From Torymus aiolomorphi (lineage: Eukaryota; Arthropoda; Insecta; Hymenoptera; Torymidae): a stretch of 64,000 bases of DNA. The stretch covers positions 59,197,975 to 59,261,974 of the forward strand of contig CM070877.1 of assembly GCA_036365515.1 (NCBI GenBank). Reading direction: 5' to 3'. Both the position numbers and the translations under genes were made by a program. Below, piece after piece: positions 37,015 through 48,130 of the stretch (position 1 is the stretch's first letter; every line of letters begins with the position of its first letter). Under the pieces are notes generated by a model. The model did not search any database. It was not told where the DNA came from and was given only the letters and a program-made list of their open reading frames with translations.

Positions 37015-37317
37015 TTAATACAAAATATTTATTTTTATAGAATATATATTACCATTTTGATTTTGTTGATTGTGAAGGCCAGATAAAGATATATCTGTTG
37101 TCGCAGATGATAATCCATGAATTATTCTAGGTAAACAACGAGAATTTCCTGCAGCGATTGTTGTGTTTTTTCTGCGTCGTTTTACTTGTTGTCTAAGAGC
37201 ATGTTTAACAACTTTTTTGCTATGTATCATACTTGCATAATTTGAGGAATTAGACATTTCATCATTATTACTACAATTGATGTTCAATTTCGTCTCCATA
37301 ACGAAGGTTGTATGCAT
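37015..37317 (-). CDS. Small unidentified ORF, possible last exon of a host gene
   Basis: I do not recognise this protein. Counting from the ATG at 37317 it is 100 residues, but the same frame stays open upstream to about 37390 without an ATG. It could therefore be a 3' exon entered by splicing (an AG lies just before TTTGCAATTGGGTC on this strand). The central part is strongly basic and well ordered: VVKHALRQQVKRRRKNTTIA, then AAGNSRCLPRIIHG. This looks like a nuclear localisation or nucleic-acid-binding segment and is unlike translated noise. The N-terminal part is rich in E, K and N, and the tail is Q/N-rich. Minus-strand AATAAA-type signals lie downstream. It may instead be a chance ORF in AT-rich DNA. 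Confidence 0.4.
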   Translation of the reverse strand: MHTTFVMETKLNINCSNNDEMSNSSNYASMIHSKKVVKHALRQQVKRRRKNTTIAAGNSRCLPRIIHGLSSATTDISLSGLHNQQNQNGNIYSIKINILY

Positions 37318-37390
37318 TTCTCTCTCACTCTTTTTCTCTACCAATCTTTCTTTTAATGCGCAAATGACCCAATTGCAAACTTCAAATTTA

Positions 37391-37938
37391 GGTTATACAT
37401 ATTCAAATTCATGTTGAATTAACATAAAATAAAGTAGAATTCTTCAGTCATGAAAATTGTTCAGTTATACTCAGTTATAAAGCAATTAACAGAATTCCAC
37501 TACATGTAATATTTATATACATTGTATCCATTCACAACTTAATTATAAAGTAAATTCCAAAAATCCTACTTTTGAGCTTTTTGAAGTTTCTAGGATAATG
37601 AAGCATGATCAATGATAAATCATGAAAAATAATAATGTAAGTACATGTTTTATCTTGTCTTGTTACAGTAATAATAGATATCTTTTTTCCTTGTTCAAGT
37701 AACAGCTACAGTATCTAAATTCAGTATCTAAATTGGCAACTAAGTAAGGAGTACTTAAATAAACAAACACAGCACGTCGAAAACATTATGCTAGTTCCAC
37801 GTTTCTAAGGGTGCCATCTCATAGGCGTACAGAAACGGAACCACCTTTGCCAGCAATCCGTCTTCTTCTTCTTCTTTGGTCCTTTTGGTTGGCACTGATG
37901 TGAACGCTTCCGCACTCTAGTCCATACTAGCCATCACT
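37391..37938. other. Intergenic, no gene seen
   Basis: AT-rich sequence with no domain or element that I can name. A short TTCTTC run lies near 37861. Confidence 0.5.
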
Positions 37939-38115
37939 CTGCGTCTACAATCGGACGGAACCTGCTCGCGCAAATATGTGCGTTAAAAATTTCTAGGGAA
38001 AATTTAGGGATATCTGGTCATTTTGAACCTTAATTACCAGATATCCCTAAATTTTCTCTAGAAATTACTAACGCACATATTTGCTCGAGAAGTTTCCGTC
38101 CGATTGTAGACGCAG
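37939..38115. mobile_element. Small foldback element
   Basis: The arms of about 80 bp (37939-38018 and 38034-38115) are inverted copies: CTGCGTCTACAATCGGACGG at the left and its inverse at the right, then AAATATGTGCGTT and AAATTTAGGGATATCTGGT. The loop is about 15 bp. Differences between arms are small indels. No clear target duplication. Confidence 0.75.
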
Positions 38116-38213
38116 CGTCAGGATCCTTATTCTCTAACTTTGACACGGGTGAGAAGTGACAAACGAGCACAAATGCGCATGCGCAACCGAATGTTTTTAG
38201 TTTTTCCTCGTAA

Positions 38214-38745
38214 GGGCCTTTGCGCGCTAAAAGCATAACGCGAAGGAATAAGGAATAAGAGGGCATAAGGTGGACATAAGGTACTTATGCTCCGCTTATT
38301 CCTCTTATACCCGTGTTGTGTACGCAACGAAACGTTGATTTTTTTGGAGTAAAGTTTTCGAAATGAAATAGCTTACTGTAATTATTAATTGACTCTAATT
38401 GGTTACAATGTAAAAAGTTGACAAAATAATAAAACTTGAGGGGCTTTTGTATTTTATCATTTCAACGTACAGAAGTGAGAAAAGTTTTCTTCTTAATCAT
38501 TTAGTGATTATTTTTATAATAATTTATAGTGTAGACATTTGAATAATGGATGAAGAGGTAAATGTTTACTTGCAATTTATTATTAAAAAACTTACTCCAA
38601 AACAAGCAATTTAGCGGTTATACACGATCCGTTGCGTACACAACACGGGCATAAGAGGAATAAGCGGAGCATAAGTACCTTATGTCCACCTTATGCCCTC
38701 TTATTCCTTATTCCTTTGCGTTATGCTTTTAGCGTGCAAAGGCCC
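38214..38745. mobile_element. Harbinger-like MITE with TAA duplication
   Basis: Inverted arms of about 118 bp (38214-38331 and 38628-38745) begin GGGCCTTTGC and differ at only a few positions. Both sides are flanked by TAA (38211-38213 and 38746-38748). GGGCC ends with a 3-bp TWA duplication are typical of PIF/Harbinger-derived MITEs. Subrepeats of ATAAGG and ATAAGAGG type fill the arms. The interior is AT-rich without a transposase. Confidence 0.8.
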
Positions 38746-38748
38746 TAA

Positions 38749-40080
38749 GAGGAGGTGATCGAATTGTGAGAAGGGGTGAGATGAAGTGAGAAAAGTGTAA
38801 CGTCCGTGTTATAATGTCGCGACAACGATAAAGTCGATGCGATAAATGTTCCTGTTTCGGTCTACGCCTACACGTAATAACCACGGGAGTAGGAACGCGA
38901 AAGTAGCAGTTCGGACTTTAAATGATAATGCAGATTATCGCGATAACTATTAAGCGATAAGCGGCAGCAGCAATTAAGACAGATAGGAGAAGGACAGTAA
39001 CCTTGTAATTTACTTACTTTGCGGGCGATGCGCTTAGCTCTTTCTCTTAGACAACTCCAGTAAGTGGCTGCACGGTCCTACGGCAGCGGGAAATAATAAT
39101 CCAAGTGTAATTTAATAATATTTATTAAATAAATTGAAGCTACGTTACAACTAGTTAAATACTGATTGTAGTGGAGATACAAATTATTCGCGAGACTACA
39201 ATCAGAGAAGCTTATAATAAAAGTTTCTAAGTTAATTCTGCTCGAAAATATTCTAAGTCAGAATTTACAAGAGTCGAAAATATTCTAAGTGCAAATACAA
39301 TACAAATTTGTCGAAATTATTCTAAGTTCAAAAGAGCAATTTGATTATTCGTCAGACAAGGGCTTGGCCCTGCAAAAAAGAAAATGAAGGAAAGCTTCTG
39401 CCCCGAGTGGAGGCGTGCGGTTGCTTTTATATCCGCGCTCTTAATTAGGACAATACCAAAAAAGGAGCGGTTTTCATTAGCAAATCAATATTGGTATGGG
39501 GTGCAAGTGGGAGGGGTTTCAAGGAACTATAATATTGAGGGCATGGGGGTATGTGGGAGAGGTTTCAGGAACTAAAATGTTGAGGCACGTGCAAGGGTGA
39601 GGTCAAAGGCCTGGGCTGGTGAGCGATCGATACGAGTGCTAAGTTACTCTATGATGCTAGTTATTGTTCAAGCTGTTACTGTCGGTAGGTAACTTACCGA
39701 CTGTCGGCGCTGTACTGCACAAGAACAAGGAAAAAAGCTAGAGGTGCGTGGAAGTTCCACTAACTATATGAGTGGTGACATTCAGTCGTACACGACGTGA
39801 CACGGCCCCCGCCCCCCCCCCCCCTAAAGACATACGCTGCAGGGCAGCGTTCGCTTGCACGCCCTCCCCGCCCACCTGTTGCCTTGGGGCGGGGGCTAGC
39901 CATGAGCTAGGCCCCAACAGCATAGTTCTCTTTTTTTTTATCATTATTATATATTTTTTTTTTCTCTCTCTTTTTGTTCTTTTTATTGTGTTTTTTTTTT
40001 ACAATTATACATATATTATTATTATTTATACATTTATATATTAATACATGTCGAGGCTAACAAGTTTGTGAATATTCTGA
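38749..40080. other. Intergenic with short direct repeats, no clear gene
   Basis: Three direct copies of TCGAAAATATTCTAAGT-like sequence lie near 39242, 39272 and 39313. Two copies of a GGGAGGGGTTTCAAGGAACT-type unit lie near 39510 and 39557. A run of 13 C (39812-39824) and long T tracts follow. A TGTAACG..CGTTACA segment (38797-39143) resembles an LTR but lacks matching flanks. Because the env-like gene to the right reads toward this region, a decayed LTR here is possible but unproven. Confidence 0.5.
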
Positions 40081-40099
40081 TTTCTTAAACTAAATAGGT

Positions 40100-41357
40100 G
40101 TTTAATCCCACCGCTCGTCCTCTGGGTTGGGTCCTTGCAAGGCTGGTCTAGTCGGCGACCCGCTGCACTGATAGCAGTGTTCCTCTTCCAAGGCACATAT
40201 GTGCGTGGGAACGTTGCAACTCAGGCAGCGGTCCAAACAACGTGGTCTGTTGCCAAAAAAATGCATTCATCGCAATTCCGACAGGTCGGTATGCCCTGAC
40301 CACATTCGACGCAATTGCCATAAACTATATGGTTGCCAAATCCGTCGCCACCATAGGGTAAATGTAGGCGGTTGGCGAAAGTAAAGCCCCGGAAAGGCTC
40401 CGCCCCTACACCGCCCCCCTCTCTTTCAAGGTCCACCCTACTGAAAAATCTCACGTGAGATCTCACGTGAGAACTCACATGAGATCTCCCGTGAGATCTC
40501 ACGCCAAAATCTCATCTGAAATTCTGGTCCGCAAGCTGTTAAAATCTCTTGACTGATAAAAAATCAGTTTCTGGTAATTAGGACTCGCCTACTAGGTTAC
40601 GCCACTCCCCAGATAAGTTCAAAAATCTATGTTTTGAAGCGATTTAGTCATTTTTTACATTTTTAGAAATTTTACACATGAGATCTCACGTGAGGTCTCA
40701 CGTGAGATTTCACGTGAGAAATTAGAAACCTGAGATTTCACGTGAGAAATTTGAAACATGAGATTCCACGTGAGATCTTACGTGAGATCTCACGTGTGAT
40801 CTCGTGTAAAATTTCTAAAAATGTAAAAAATGGCTAAAACGCTTCAAAACGTCGATTTTTGAACTTATCTGGGGGGTGGCGTAACCTAATAGGCGACTCT
40901 TATTTCCCAGAAACTGATTTATCATTGAAGAAATTTTAGCAGCTCGCGGTCCAGAATTTCAGATAAGATTTTGGAGTTCTCACCTGAGATCTCACGTGAG
41001 TTTTTTCAGTAGGGCAATACTCTCCACCCGACACTGCGCCCGTGCTGATTTTTGCCAACAAGTGTACCACCTCTCCCGGTGGACTGCTATAAGGTGCCTG
41101 GACTGGTGAAAGAAGTTCCACTTGTCCACTCCTTCGAACTGTTTGTAAATCCATTCGGCCACCCGCTGCTGGTCTCCTCTGTTCTCCACATTTTTGCTTG
41201 GACTTTGCTCCTCATGGTACGCTAACTCGTCAAACCATACACTGCACCTGGCATATACTTGAAAGTATACGAGTGCGGTGAAGCGGCTCCTCGGTAGGCT
41301 GCTTGTCGCGTGGCCTCTTGCGTACACTCGTAGTGTCAATTCCTTGAGCGTTGGCAC
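40100..41357 (-). pseudogene. Unidentified Cys-rich ORF split by a MITE
   Basis: I do not recognise the family. The first part (41357 to about 41015) encodes a continuous segment with W/H/Y-rich motifs such as GDQQRVAEWIYKQFEGVDKW. A 579-bp MITE (40436-41014) then interrupts it. The second part (about 40435-40100) continues with FRGFTFANRLHLPYGG and a Cys cluster of the form C-x2-C-x6-C-x2-C-x2-C, followed, one frame over, by more CxxC and HxxC pairs and a stop near 40103. The end looks like a zinc-binding module, and the frame change in the Cys cluster suggests decay. It lies downstream of the env-like pseudogene on the same strand, so both may be parts of one retroelement, or it may be an unrelated gene fragment. 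Confidence 0.4.
40436..41014. mobile_element. MITE rich in TCACGTGA palindromes
   Basis: Ends are CCCTACTGAAAAATCTCACG and its near inverse; the arms run inward for over 200 bp (both include TTTTTACATTTTTAGAAATT and a CCAGATAAGTTC-type segment). The centre (about 40,675-40,805) and both ends are packed with repeats of TCACGTGAGA, giving many CACGTG E-box palindromes. CA on both sides (40434-40435 and 41015-41016) may be a 2-bp duplication. It is inserted in the Cys-rich ORF. Its ends resemble those of the larger element at 43603-51347. Confidence 0.75.
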
Positions 41358-41684
41358 CTCGCTAGCGAGCTCGTCTCCTAAATTGTGCGTGTCTGCTAGG
41401 TGTCCTGTTCGGGTGCCTGCAACTGAGCTGGTGATTGGTGACAGAGTGGACGACGGAGTGCGAGTGACGACTGCTGCGTGCGATATCCCTTGTTGACCAG
41501 CGAGCGGCCAGTTGTGAGTCCTCTCTCCAGCCCTTGGCCTGACGAGGAAATTTTTGGTGGGAAAGGGAAATATGGGAGGGGAAATGCACCTTTCCTTTGT
41601 ATATACTATATTTTTTTATTAAAAGCTTTCACGATTTTACTCTAATTCTAAATTTTTCGATATATCTGAAATATCCTATGCGAT

Positions 41685-43424
41685 TTAAACAGTAGTGACC
41701 GAAGTACTTGGTTCGCCGTTACTTAATGGCACCAGGGGTGATCGCAGCTCTTCGTAATGCGATGCATCTACAAAATTAAATCTAAAATTGGGGTCCAGCG
41801 CTCGTATGGGTACATACATGTTCTCCTTCTTAGGGGCTGTTCGTTTTTTAACCTCAAGGAAACGAAAACCTAAATAAGTAAACGCCCCCAAGAAAGCGAT
41901 AATTACCAAGGTTAAAAATGAATAAAACGCGATAAACTCCCCGATTTTCAATATGATTATTTTTAAATAGCGTTTCGCTTCTTTGTCTATACAACAATTG
42001 TTTATGCAGATTAAGTTTCATTTTCGGTACGACAATGTCTCCTTCTACATATGTTCCGTCGAACCCATAAACTTCTTGCTCATCTACCCGCATTTTACAG
42101 TTTCCCAGCAGCTCTATTATTTGACTACCTGAGATGGGTAGCTTATAATATTTTCCCGAACAAAAAACTTCAAGCCTGGTTTTATTTACTGTGGAAGCTA
42201 ATCATAATCTCTTATTCGACATTCTTTGGAAATAATACTCTTTTCCCTGCGAAAATTCAATATCGCACAGCGGTAAATCGCCGTAATTCGGTCTCGATAA
42301 AAGCCTTTTCTCACACGTGATGAAATTTTCGAAATAGAACTCATTTCGCACAGGAAAAACACACATTTTTGCTCACATTTTTGCAAATCGGATTTGTTAA
42401 GAAATAGATATCTATCGGTGTTTTCGCTTGCCGCTATAAAATCCGCTCGTGGTTTAATAAATGCTGCTAAGGTCTTATCTTCGAAATGAGACTGGAAAGC
42501 CGGGAACAAGTGCATTTCATACAACAATAACAGATTCGGGTCCGTGAATGGTACTACTATTTCAATGAGTAATTCATGCCCATCAAACACTATATGCGCT
42601 TTAACAATCAAATAGATCCAAAATTTGATATGTAAAAGGACAAGGCTAATTTTTTCTCGTCTCTAATCGAAAGCAGATGTTTGTTTAATGCGGCTGATGT
42701 AAACAATACTTTTTAATAACTTAATAAATCACATAAATTGAGCGTAAGTTGCTTAGTTCTGGACACAACCCTCATTAGCAGAAACAATTTGTTTATTATC
42801 AATTTTAAGCTAACTTCGACCTTAAATCTTCCCCCTTTCATTTCGTTAATTTCTCTTTTAATTAGTCGCATTTCCCGATGAATGGCTGCGCTCTCGACCG
42901 CGCAATCGTTTTCGATAAGACACGTTCTCTCTTTTTCCCCGGGCATAATGTCAAGCTTATTCTCGCGCAATTTTTCCATTGAACGACTAATCTCTAAGTG
43001 ATTTTGCAATACATAACTAGTGGGGGGCACACGATAGTCCTCCCCTCTCGGAATTACTACTAGGTCGTAAAACAACTCGCTTTTTCTGAGGTTTTTTGTT
43101 AACGACTCCAAACTATCTAACTCGATTTTTAACGTGCTTATACATTGCACTACTGTGTCGTTCGGCCTGCCTATAACAGTATATGTGCTTTCTAATACCT
43201 CTAGATTAGTTCTACTCTCGTTCGCTGCCAACTTGATGAAGGCGATATCTATAGAAGTCATCACACTCCATCTCACCTTGACGAAGACGACCGCTTTGGC
43301 TTTGGCAAAAACCAAACCAGGGTTGGCCTATATGGGATGGTAGTAGGGCAAAATATCGAATTGGCTCGACACCGCGATGCACACTGCAGCTATGCACAGT
43401 TTGAGCATAATTCGGGTTGCCATT
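41685..43424 (-). pseudogene. Envelope-like glycoprotein gene, decayed (insect retrovirus Env / baculovirus F type)
   Basis: Pieces in the right order on the minus strand suggest a type I viral fusion glycoprotein. From 43424 there is a signal peptide (MATRIMLKLCIAAVCIAV) with an early stop. An ectodomain with helical, charged stretches follows (about 43,200-42,713). Next is a segment with a Cys-rich pattern, including PRADFIAA and LQKCEQKCVFFLCE, about 42,611-42,198. Another ectodomain part has C-G-K-Y-Y-K-L-P-I-S-G-S and G-N-C-K spacing (about 42,170-42,070). Last is a hydrophobic membrane segment (FLTLVIIAFLGAFTYLGF) and a cytoplasmic tail, ending at 41685. This layout matches Env of insect errantiviruses and the related baculovirus F proteins. 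Reading-frame breaks separate the pieces, so it is not functional as it stands. No pol lies upstream, because an inverted-repeat element begins at 43603. The family assignment rests on pattern, not alignment. Confidence 0.5.
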
Positions 43425-43563
43425 GCTGCAGGTTTCGAATAACCGCTTTTATTTCCAAGATCCACGTACTTCTATATATATAATTAGCCGTAAACAAAAG
43501 GTTAAAATAAGGTTTTTTTTTATTTAGTTACGAGTAAAAGAAAATGATCGTGTTACACGGAAG

Positions 43564-43599
43564 ATATCAAGGAGCGCGGGAGCGCTCCGAAGGCAAGTA
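43564..43599 (-). repeat. 36-bp exact match to 31826-31861 (inverted)
   Basis: This 36-bp segment, with the core GGAGCGCGGGAGCGCTCC, is the exact reverse complement of 31826-31861 inside the hAT-like element loop; similarity stops abruptly on both sides. It ends three bases before the inverted-repeat element starting at 43603. Confidence 0.85.
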
Positions 43600-43874
43600 T
43601 AGCCCTGACGAAAAAAATCACGTGATTAATCATATGATTTATCACTTGATTTCTCACTGGATTTCTCACATGATTTATCACTTGATTTCTCACTGGATTT
43701 CTCACATGATTTTTCACGTGATTTCTCACGTGTCGATTTGGTGCGATTTCTTACGTGATTAATCGCGTGAAAAATCATGTGACAATACAAACATAAAAAA
43801 ATAATATATAACGCTTATTCGTTAATGAAAGAAGCTTATTCGTTATTTCAGAAAAAAAGATACATGAAATTTCC

Positions 43875-43945
43875 GACCCAACCGAGAATCGAACTCACGA
43901 ACTTTGGGTTCCTGCGCAGGCACGCTATCAATTACGCTATCACTC
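43875..43945 (-). other. tRNA-like sequence in the left arm
   Basis: Read on the minus strand, TAGCGTAATTGATAGCGTG resembles a tRNA D-arm / A box, and GTGAGTTCGATTCTCGG resembles the T-arm / B box, spaced as in a tRNA. The anticodon arm is CCTGCGCAGG without a convincing loop, and I could not fit a clean acceptor stem. It is probably a tRNA-derived pseudogene or SINE-type promoter, not a functional tRNA. Confidence 0.5.
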
Positions 43946-44162
43946 GACTGAAAGATTGTGGTCATTTTAACCTACATGAGCTGCATTTTCCATATCTATT
44001 GCTATTTCAATTTGATTATTTATGTAAAATATCAATGGTTGGTAAAAATTATTTATTTATACACTATTTTAATAAAATGCGTAACTTATATTAAAACATT
44101 AATTAATTTAATTCGAATATCTTAAGAATGTAGGGCCGGTAAAGTAGAAATCAGGTAAGTAC

Positions 44163-44569
44163 TGTAACGCGTGCGCGAGTTAGGTAATTCGAGATTCGAA
44201 TTACCCGCGCCGAGCAGGCATGCTCACTGGGGGCGCGAGCACGCGAGCATTCTGACCGGATTAGAACGGTCTCGCGACGCGTAATATGCCCGCCGCTTAC
44301 GCGCGAAGCTGCTACGGCTTTATGCGAGTCACGGCAGCCATCTTCATGTCTGCCATCGTGCCGTGAACTTCTCTCCAGCGTGTCTCTCATAAGTTACCAT
44401 GTCCGCGCCGTCCTATCTTTTTAGAGTTACCGCGAGTGAAGTGGAGGCGCCGAGATAGTGTAGACTTGTGAAAGAGAGACAGAGAGAGAGCGATCCCGAG
44501 CCGCGTGAGCCACACGACACAGCGACCGCGGAGCCGGCAGCCATCGCCTGCCGACCCGACACAGCGAGT

Positions 44570-44601
<32 letters not shown>

Positions 44602-44835
44602 CATAGCGCGCATCTACTGTGCGAGCGACAGAGAGCGAGAGAGAGCCGAGTGCACCGGTTGCTCCTTCCTAAAGCAAGTTTTCTACTCTCCTCTCGCGGG
44701 TTTATTGTAAAGGCTAGCACGGAAATCGCCACGTGCAAGCTTTCTGTACCGTGTACGTGCGGGTGTGTGTCAGCCCGCCGCACTTTAACACCGCGCGCGA
44801 GATTAGCAGCTTCGCCGAGCGCCGTTTTGTTTGCG
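44163..44835 (+). repeat. 5' LTR, truncated at its 3' side
   Basis: Corresponds to 49287-49945 of the 3' LTR with scattered differences. Identity stops abruptly after GCCGTTTTGTTTGCG at 44835, so the last 416 bp of the LTR are missing. It includes a GA microsatellite (about 44570-44596) longer than that of the 3' copy. Confidence 0.9.
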
Positions 44836-45001
44836 CTCCTAATTGGGGTAGCAGCCACCTGGTACCGGAGTAACCGCCACACGTGGCGATCGTGGCCAGA
44901 TTTCGTAGAGGCCATAACGCACATGTATGGCGGGAACAGGGGACATCAGCAGCGCGTCATGGCCCCAATAACCCAATAACCCAATAACCGCAAACAACAC
45001 C

Positions 45002-48000
45002 GTGTCCGTATCAGCTATAGAGTTGGCAGACCCGACAGAAGAACAGCGCAAAGAGGTAGAAGCTTTAGTAGCTGAGCTGATCGGTAACAGCCTGGCACCA
45101 CTAGGGTGTACTTCGTGGATCGAGCATGCAATAGACGTCGGATCTACAAGATCCATTAAACAGAAGTACTACCCTGTATCTCAGAAACTCGAGGAAGAGA
45201 TGCACAAACAGGTGGAGGAAATGCTAGTCGCGGGAATAATAGAACCCTCGACAAGTGGCTGGTCAAGTCCAGTGGTAATGGCACGCAAGTCCAACGGGAA
45301 GTTCCGTTTCTGCGTGGACTTCAGAAAAGTGAACGCAGCGTCAAGGCCAGACGCGTACCCGTTACCATACATGGAAAGTATCTTGCGCAAACTGCAGCAA
45401 GCGCGATACATCTTCACGTTGGATTTAAGGAGTGCGTACCACCAGATACCACTTAGTCCGGAGTCCAAAGAGACTACGGCCTTCACTGTGCCAGGCAAAG
45501 GGCTTTTCCAATTTACGAGAATGCCCTACGGTCTTTCGTATGCCGGAGCGTCCTTCCAGAGTCTGATTGACAAAATCATCGGCCCCGAACTGAACGTTTT
45601 GCTTACTCGTATCTCGATGATATAATAATAGTCACATAGACATTCGAGGAGCATAAAGAGGTTCTAAAAAGAGTTCTGGACAGGATACAGGACGCGAGCC
45701 TCACAATAAATCGCGAGAAGAGCGTCTTCTGTCGCGATGAGGTCCAATATCTCGGGGTCATAGTAAATAGAGATGGTTTTAAGCCAGACCCCGAGAAAAT
45801 AAAGCCCATTATGGAGTATCCGGTACCGAAAAACCTCCGTCAGCTGAGACGCTTCTTAGGAATGGCCTCGTGGTATAGAAAGTTTTTATCGAACTCCGCC
45901 ACAATTGCTGAACCACTGACCGAATTAACGAAAAAGGATCGGAAATATGAGTGGTCAACAGCATAAGCAGAAGCCTTCCAAAAGCTAAAAGCGCTAGTAG
46001 CTTCTGCACCGATTCTACACAGACCGGTACCTAACGTGCAGTTCGTGGTGCAAACTGACGCGAGCGATACGGGTCTGGGAGCGGTGCTATACCAAATAAT
46101 TGACGGCAATGAAAGAGTCCTAGAGTTCGCGAGTCGAACTCTGAGCGCAGCCGAGAGGAATTATAGCGTGACGGAACGAGAATGTCTAGCAATTCTCTGT
46201 GCAATTAAAAAGTTCCGCCCGTATATAGAGGCCTACGACTTCAAGGTTATCACGGACCATAGCAGCTTGAAGTGGCTCCGTGACCTCCAAAACCCCACCG
46301 GCAAGTTAACTAGGTGGGCTTTGGAGCTTCAGAACCACAGTTTCACGGTCGAACATCGAAAGGGCTCGTTGAATAATGTCCCAGATGCCCTTTCACGGAT
46401 GTTCGAGGAAGAAGAGCCAGCGGTAGCCGCGTTGGAGCTCGAGCGCGATACAGACGACCACTGGTACCTCAGGATCGTGAGAGAGGTTCAATAGAAGCCG
46501 CGAGACTTCCCCACGTTTAATCTGGCGGGGGGGAGACTGTACAAGTACAACCCGAATGAAGTCATAGACGAATCTCTCGGCGGCGACGATGAATGGAAGT
46601 TAGAAGTCCCTCACGAAAAGCGACGCGAAGTACTGAGAGAATGCCATGACTTTCCAATTGCTGGGCATTTGGGCCACGAGAAAACTCTAGAGAGATTAAG
46701 GTGGAAGTATTATTGGCCACACATGTCTCGAGATGTAGCCAGATACATGAAACAGTGCCAAATTTGCCAGCAGTGCAAAGTCGAACAGCGCGCTCCAGCA
46801 GGATTCATGGGATGTCGTATAACACAGCGTCCGTGGCAAATCGTGGCCCGCGACATTATGGGACCCCTCCCTAAAACCAAGCACGGCCACGAATACAATC
46901 TCATCTTCCAGGACCTGTTCACACGCTGGATCGAAGTAATTCCGATAAAAAGGGCAGATGGCAAATAGGTGATAAAAGGGCTCAACGAACGAGTATGTCT
47001 GCGGTTCGGAGTCCCCAAGGTGTTCCTCTCCAATAATGGGACTGAATTTAAGAATGCACCCTTAGAGGCATTCTTAAAGGAGAGAAACGTGCATCACACG
47101 TTTACACCACCATATCACCCTCAAGCCAATCCCGTCGAGCGTGTGAACCGAACGGTGAAGACCATGATCATGTATTACGCTGAGGAGAATCACCGGTCCT
47201 GGGATGAGCATCTGAACGAGCTGGCGTTCGCGTAAAATACGGCCGAACACAGCTCCACCAAAATAAGTCCTGCCATGATCATTTACGGCCGACAGCCTGA
47301 CCCACCGAAGACACTAAGGCGGGAGGAAGACAGGTTAGCCGAAGAGCAAGGGCAGCAAGAGGCGATAAATAATTGGGTGGCGCGCATGGACAAACTCCGC
47401 GAATTGCACGTTCGGGCGGCGGCCGACACGCCGGCGGAGCAGACGAGACAAGCTAAATATTATGACGCTCATCGTCGACCTCCAGAATTCTGTCTAGGCG
47501 ATCGTGTATGGAGAGAGAATAAGGTACTATCCTCAGCAGCTGAGGGGATTTCTGCCAAATTAGCCCCGAAGTAAGCGGGGCCCTGCAGGATTGTGAATAT
47601 TCTAGGCGAAAACACCTATGAGATCCAAGGTGAGGATGGTCGAACGATACGTCCCATCCATGCGCAGCAACTCAAGCGATACGTCTCCGCAGAAGAGCCC
47701 AAGGACTACTTGGACAAAAGTAGTCAAGAAGTAGCCCAGTCGCTACCACCGAGGGACTCTTCAGCCGAACGTAACGTGCCAGCGGGCAACAGAGTTAGCC
47801 AGGGGAATGTACAGCCTCGGGCGACGGATAAGAGGCGCGGTCCACCTCATAAGACCGCGCTATTAGTTAGGCCAGGAAAGCGTGCGAGCGACGGCCGACC
47901 TACACGTGTGGTCGGTCCAACAGAGTCCAAGCGAGGCCCGGGGAGGCCAAAGGGCTCGAAGAAGCAGCCTGCACCTACTGCTGTCGGGCCAATTAGCCCC

Positions 48001-48030
48001 CGTCGAACCCGAGCGTCCAAAAAGCGCTAA
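45002..48030 (+). pseudogene. pol: pol of the Ty3/Gypsy element: RT, RNase H, integrase (decayed)
   Basis: Reverse transcriptase starts at about 45,110 with K-Q-K-Y-Y-P-V-S and continues through FRFCVDFRKVN, FTLDLRSAYHQIPL and FTRMPYGLS. A frameshift falls just before the catalytic YLDD box (about 45,610), after which the frame continues with F-L-G-M-A-S-W-Y-R-K-F. RNase H follows (TDASDTGLGAVLY, TERECLA, TDHSSLKWL; 46,036-46,494). Integrase has an HHCC-type zinc domain (GHLGHEKTLERL to CQICQQCK, about 46,660-46,780) and a core (DLFTRWIEVIPI; SNNGTEF; NPVERVNRTVKTM). The usual SDNGTEF reads SNNGTEF, so the second catalytic Asp is Asn. In-frame stops lie near 45,637, 45,964, 46,492, 46,966, 47,233 and 47,571. 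The C-terminal part (to 48030) is basic and proline-rich. Protease is absent. Confidence 0.9.
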
Positions 48031-48130
48031 CTGTACCGTCCAAGAATTGTGCCGTCCGTACACGTGTTCGTTCTTGTTTTCCGATCCTCATACTCACCTC
48101 TTTCCGTGATCAATTTTCCTGTTGCAAGAC

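Noticed and set aside
38797..39143. TGTAACG..CGTTACA as a solo LTR
   Set aside because: The flanks do not match as a target duplication, and the segment is unlike the LTRs at 44163 and 49287.
43875..43945. Functional tRNA gene
   Set aside because: A- and B-box-like parts are present, but no clean acceptor stem or anticodon loop could be fitted, and the copy at 51038 has drifted.
44427..44924. ORFs over the 5' LTR
   Set aside because: They are driven by GA/CT repeats and overlap the LTR, in several frames at once.
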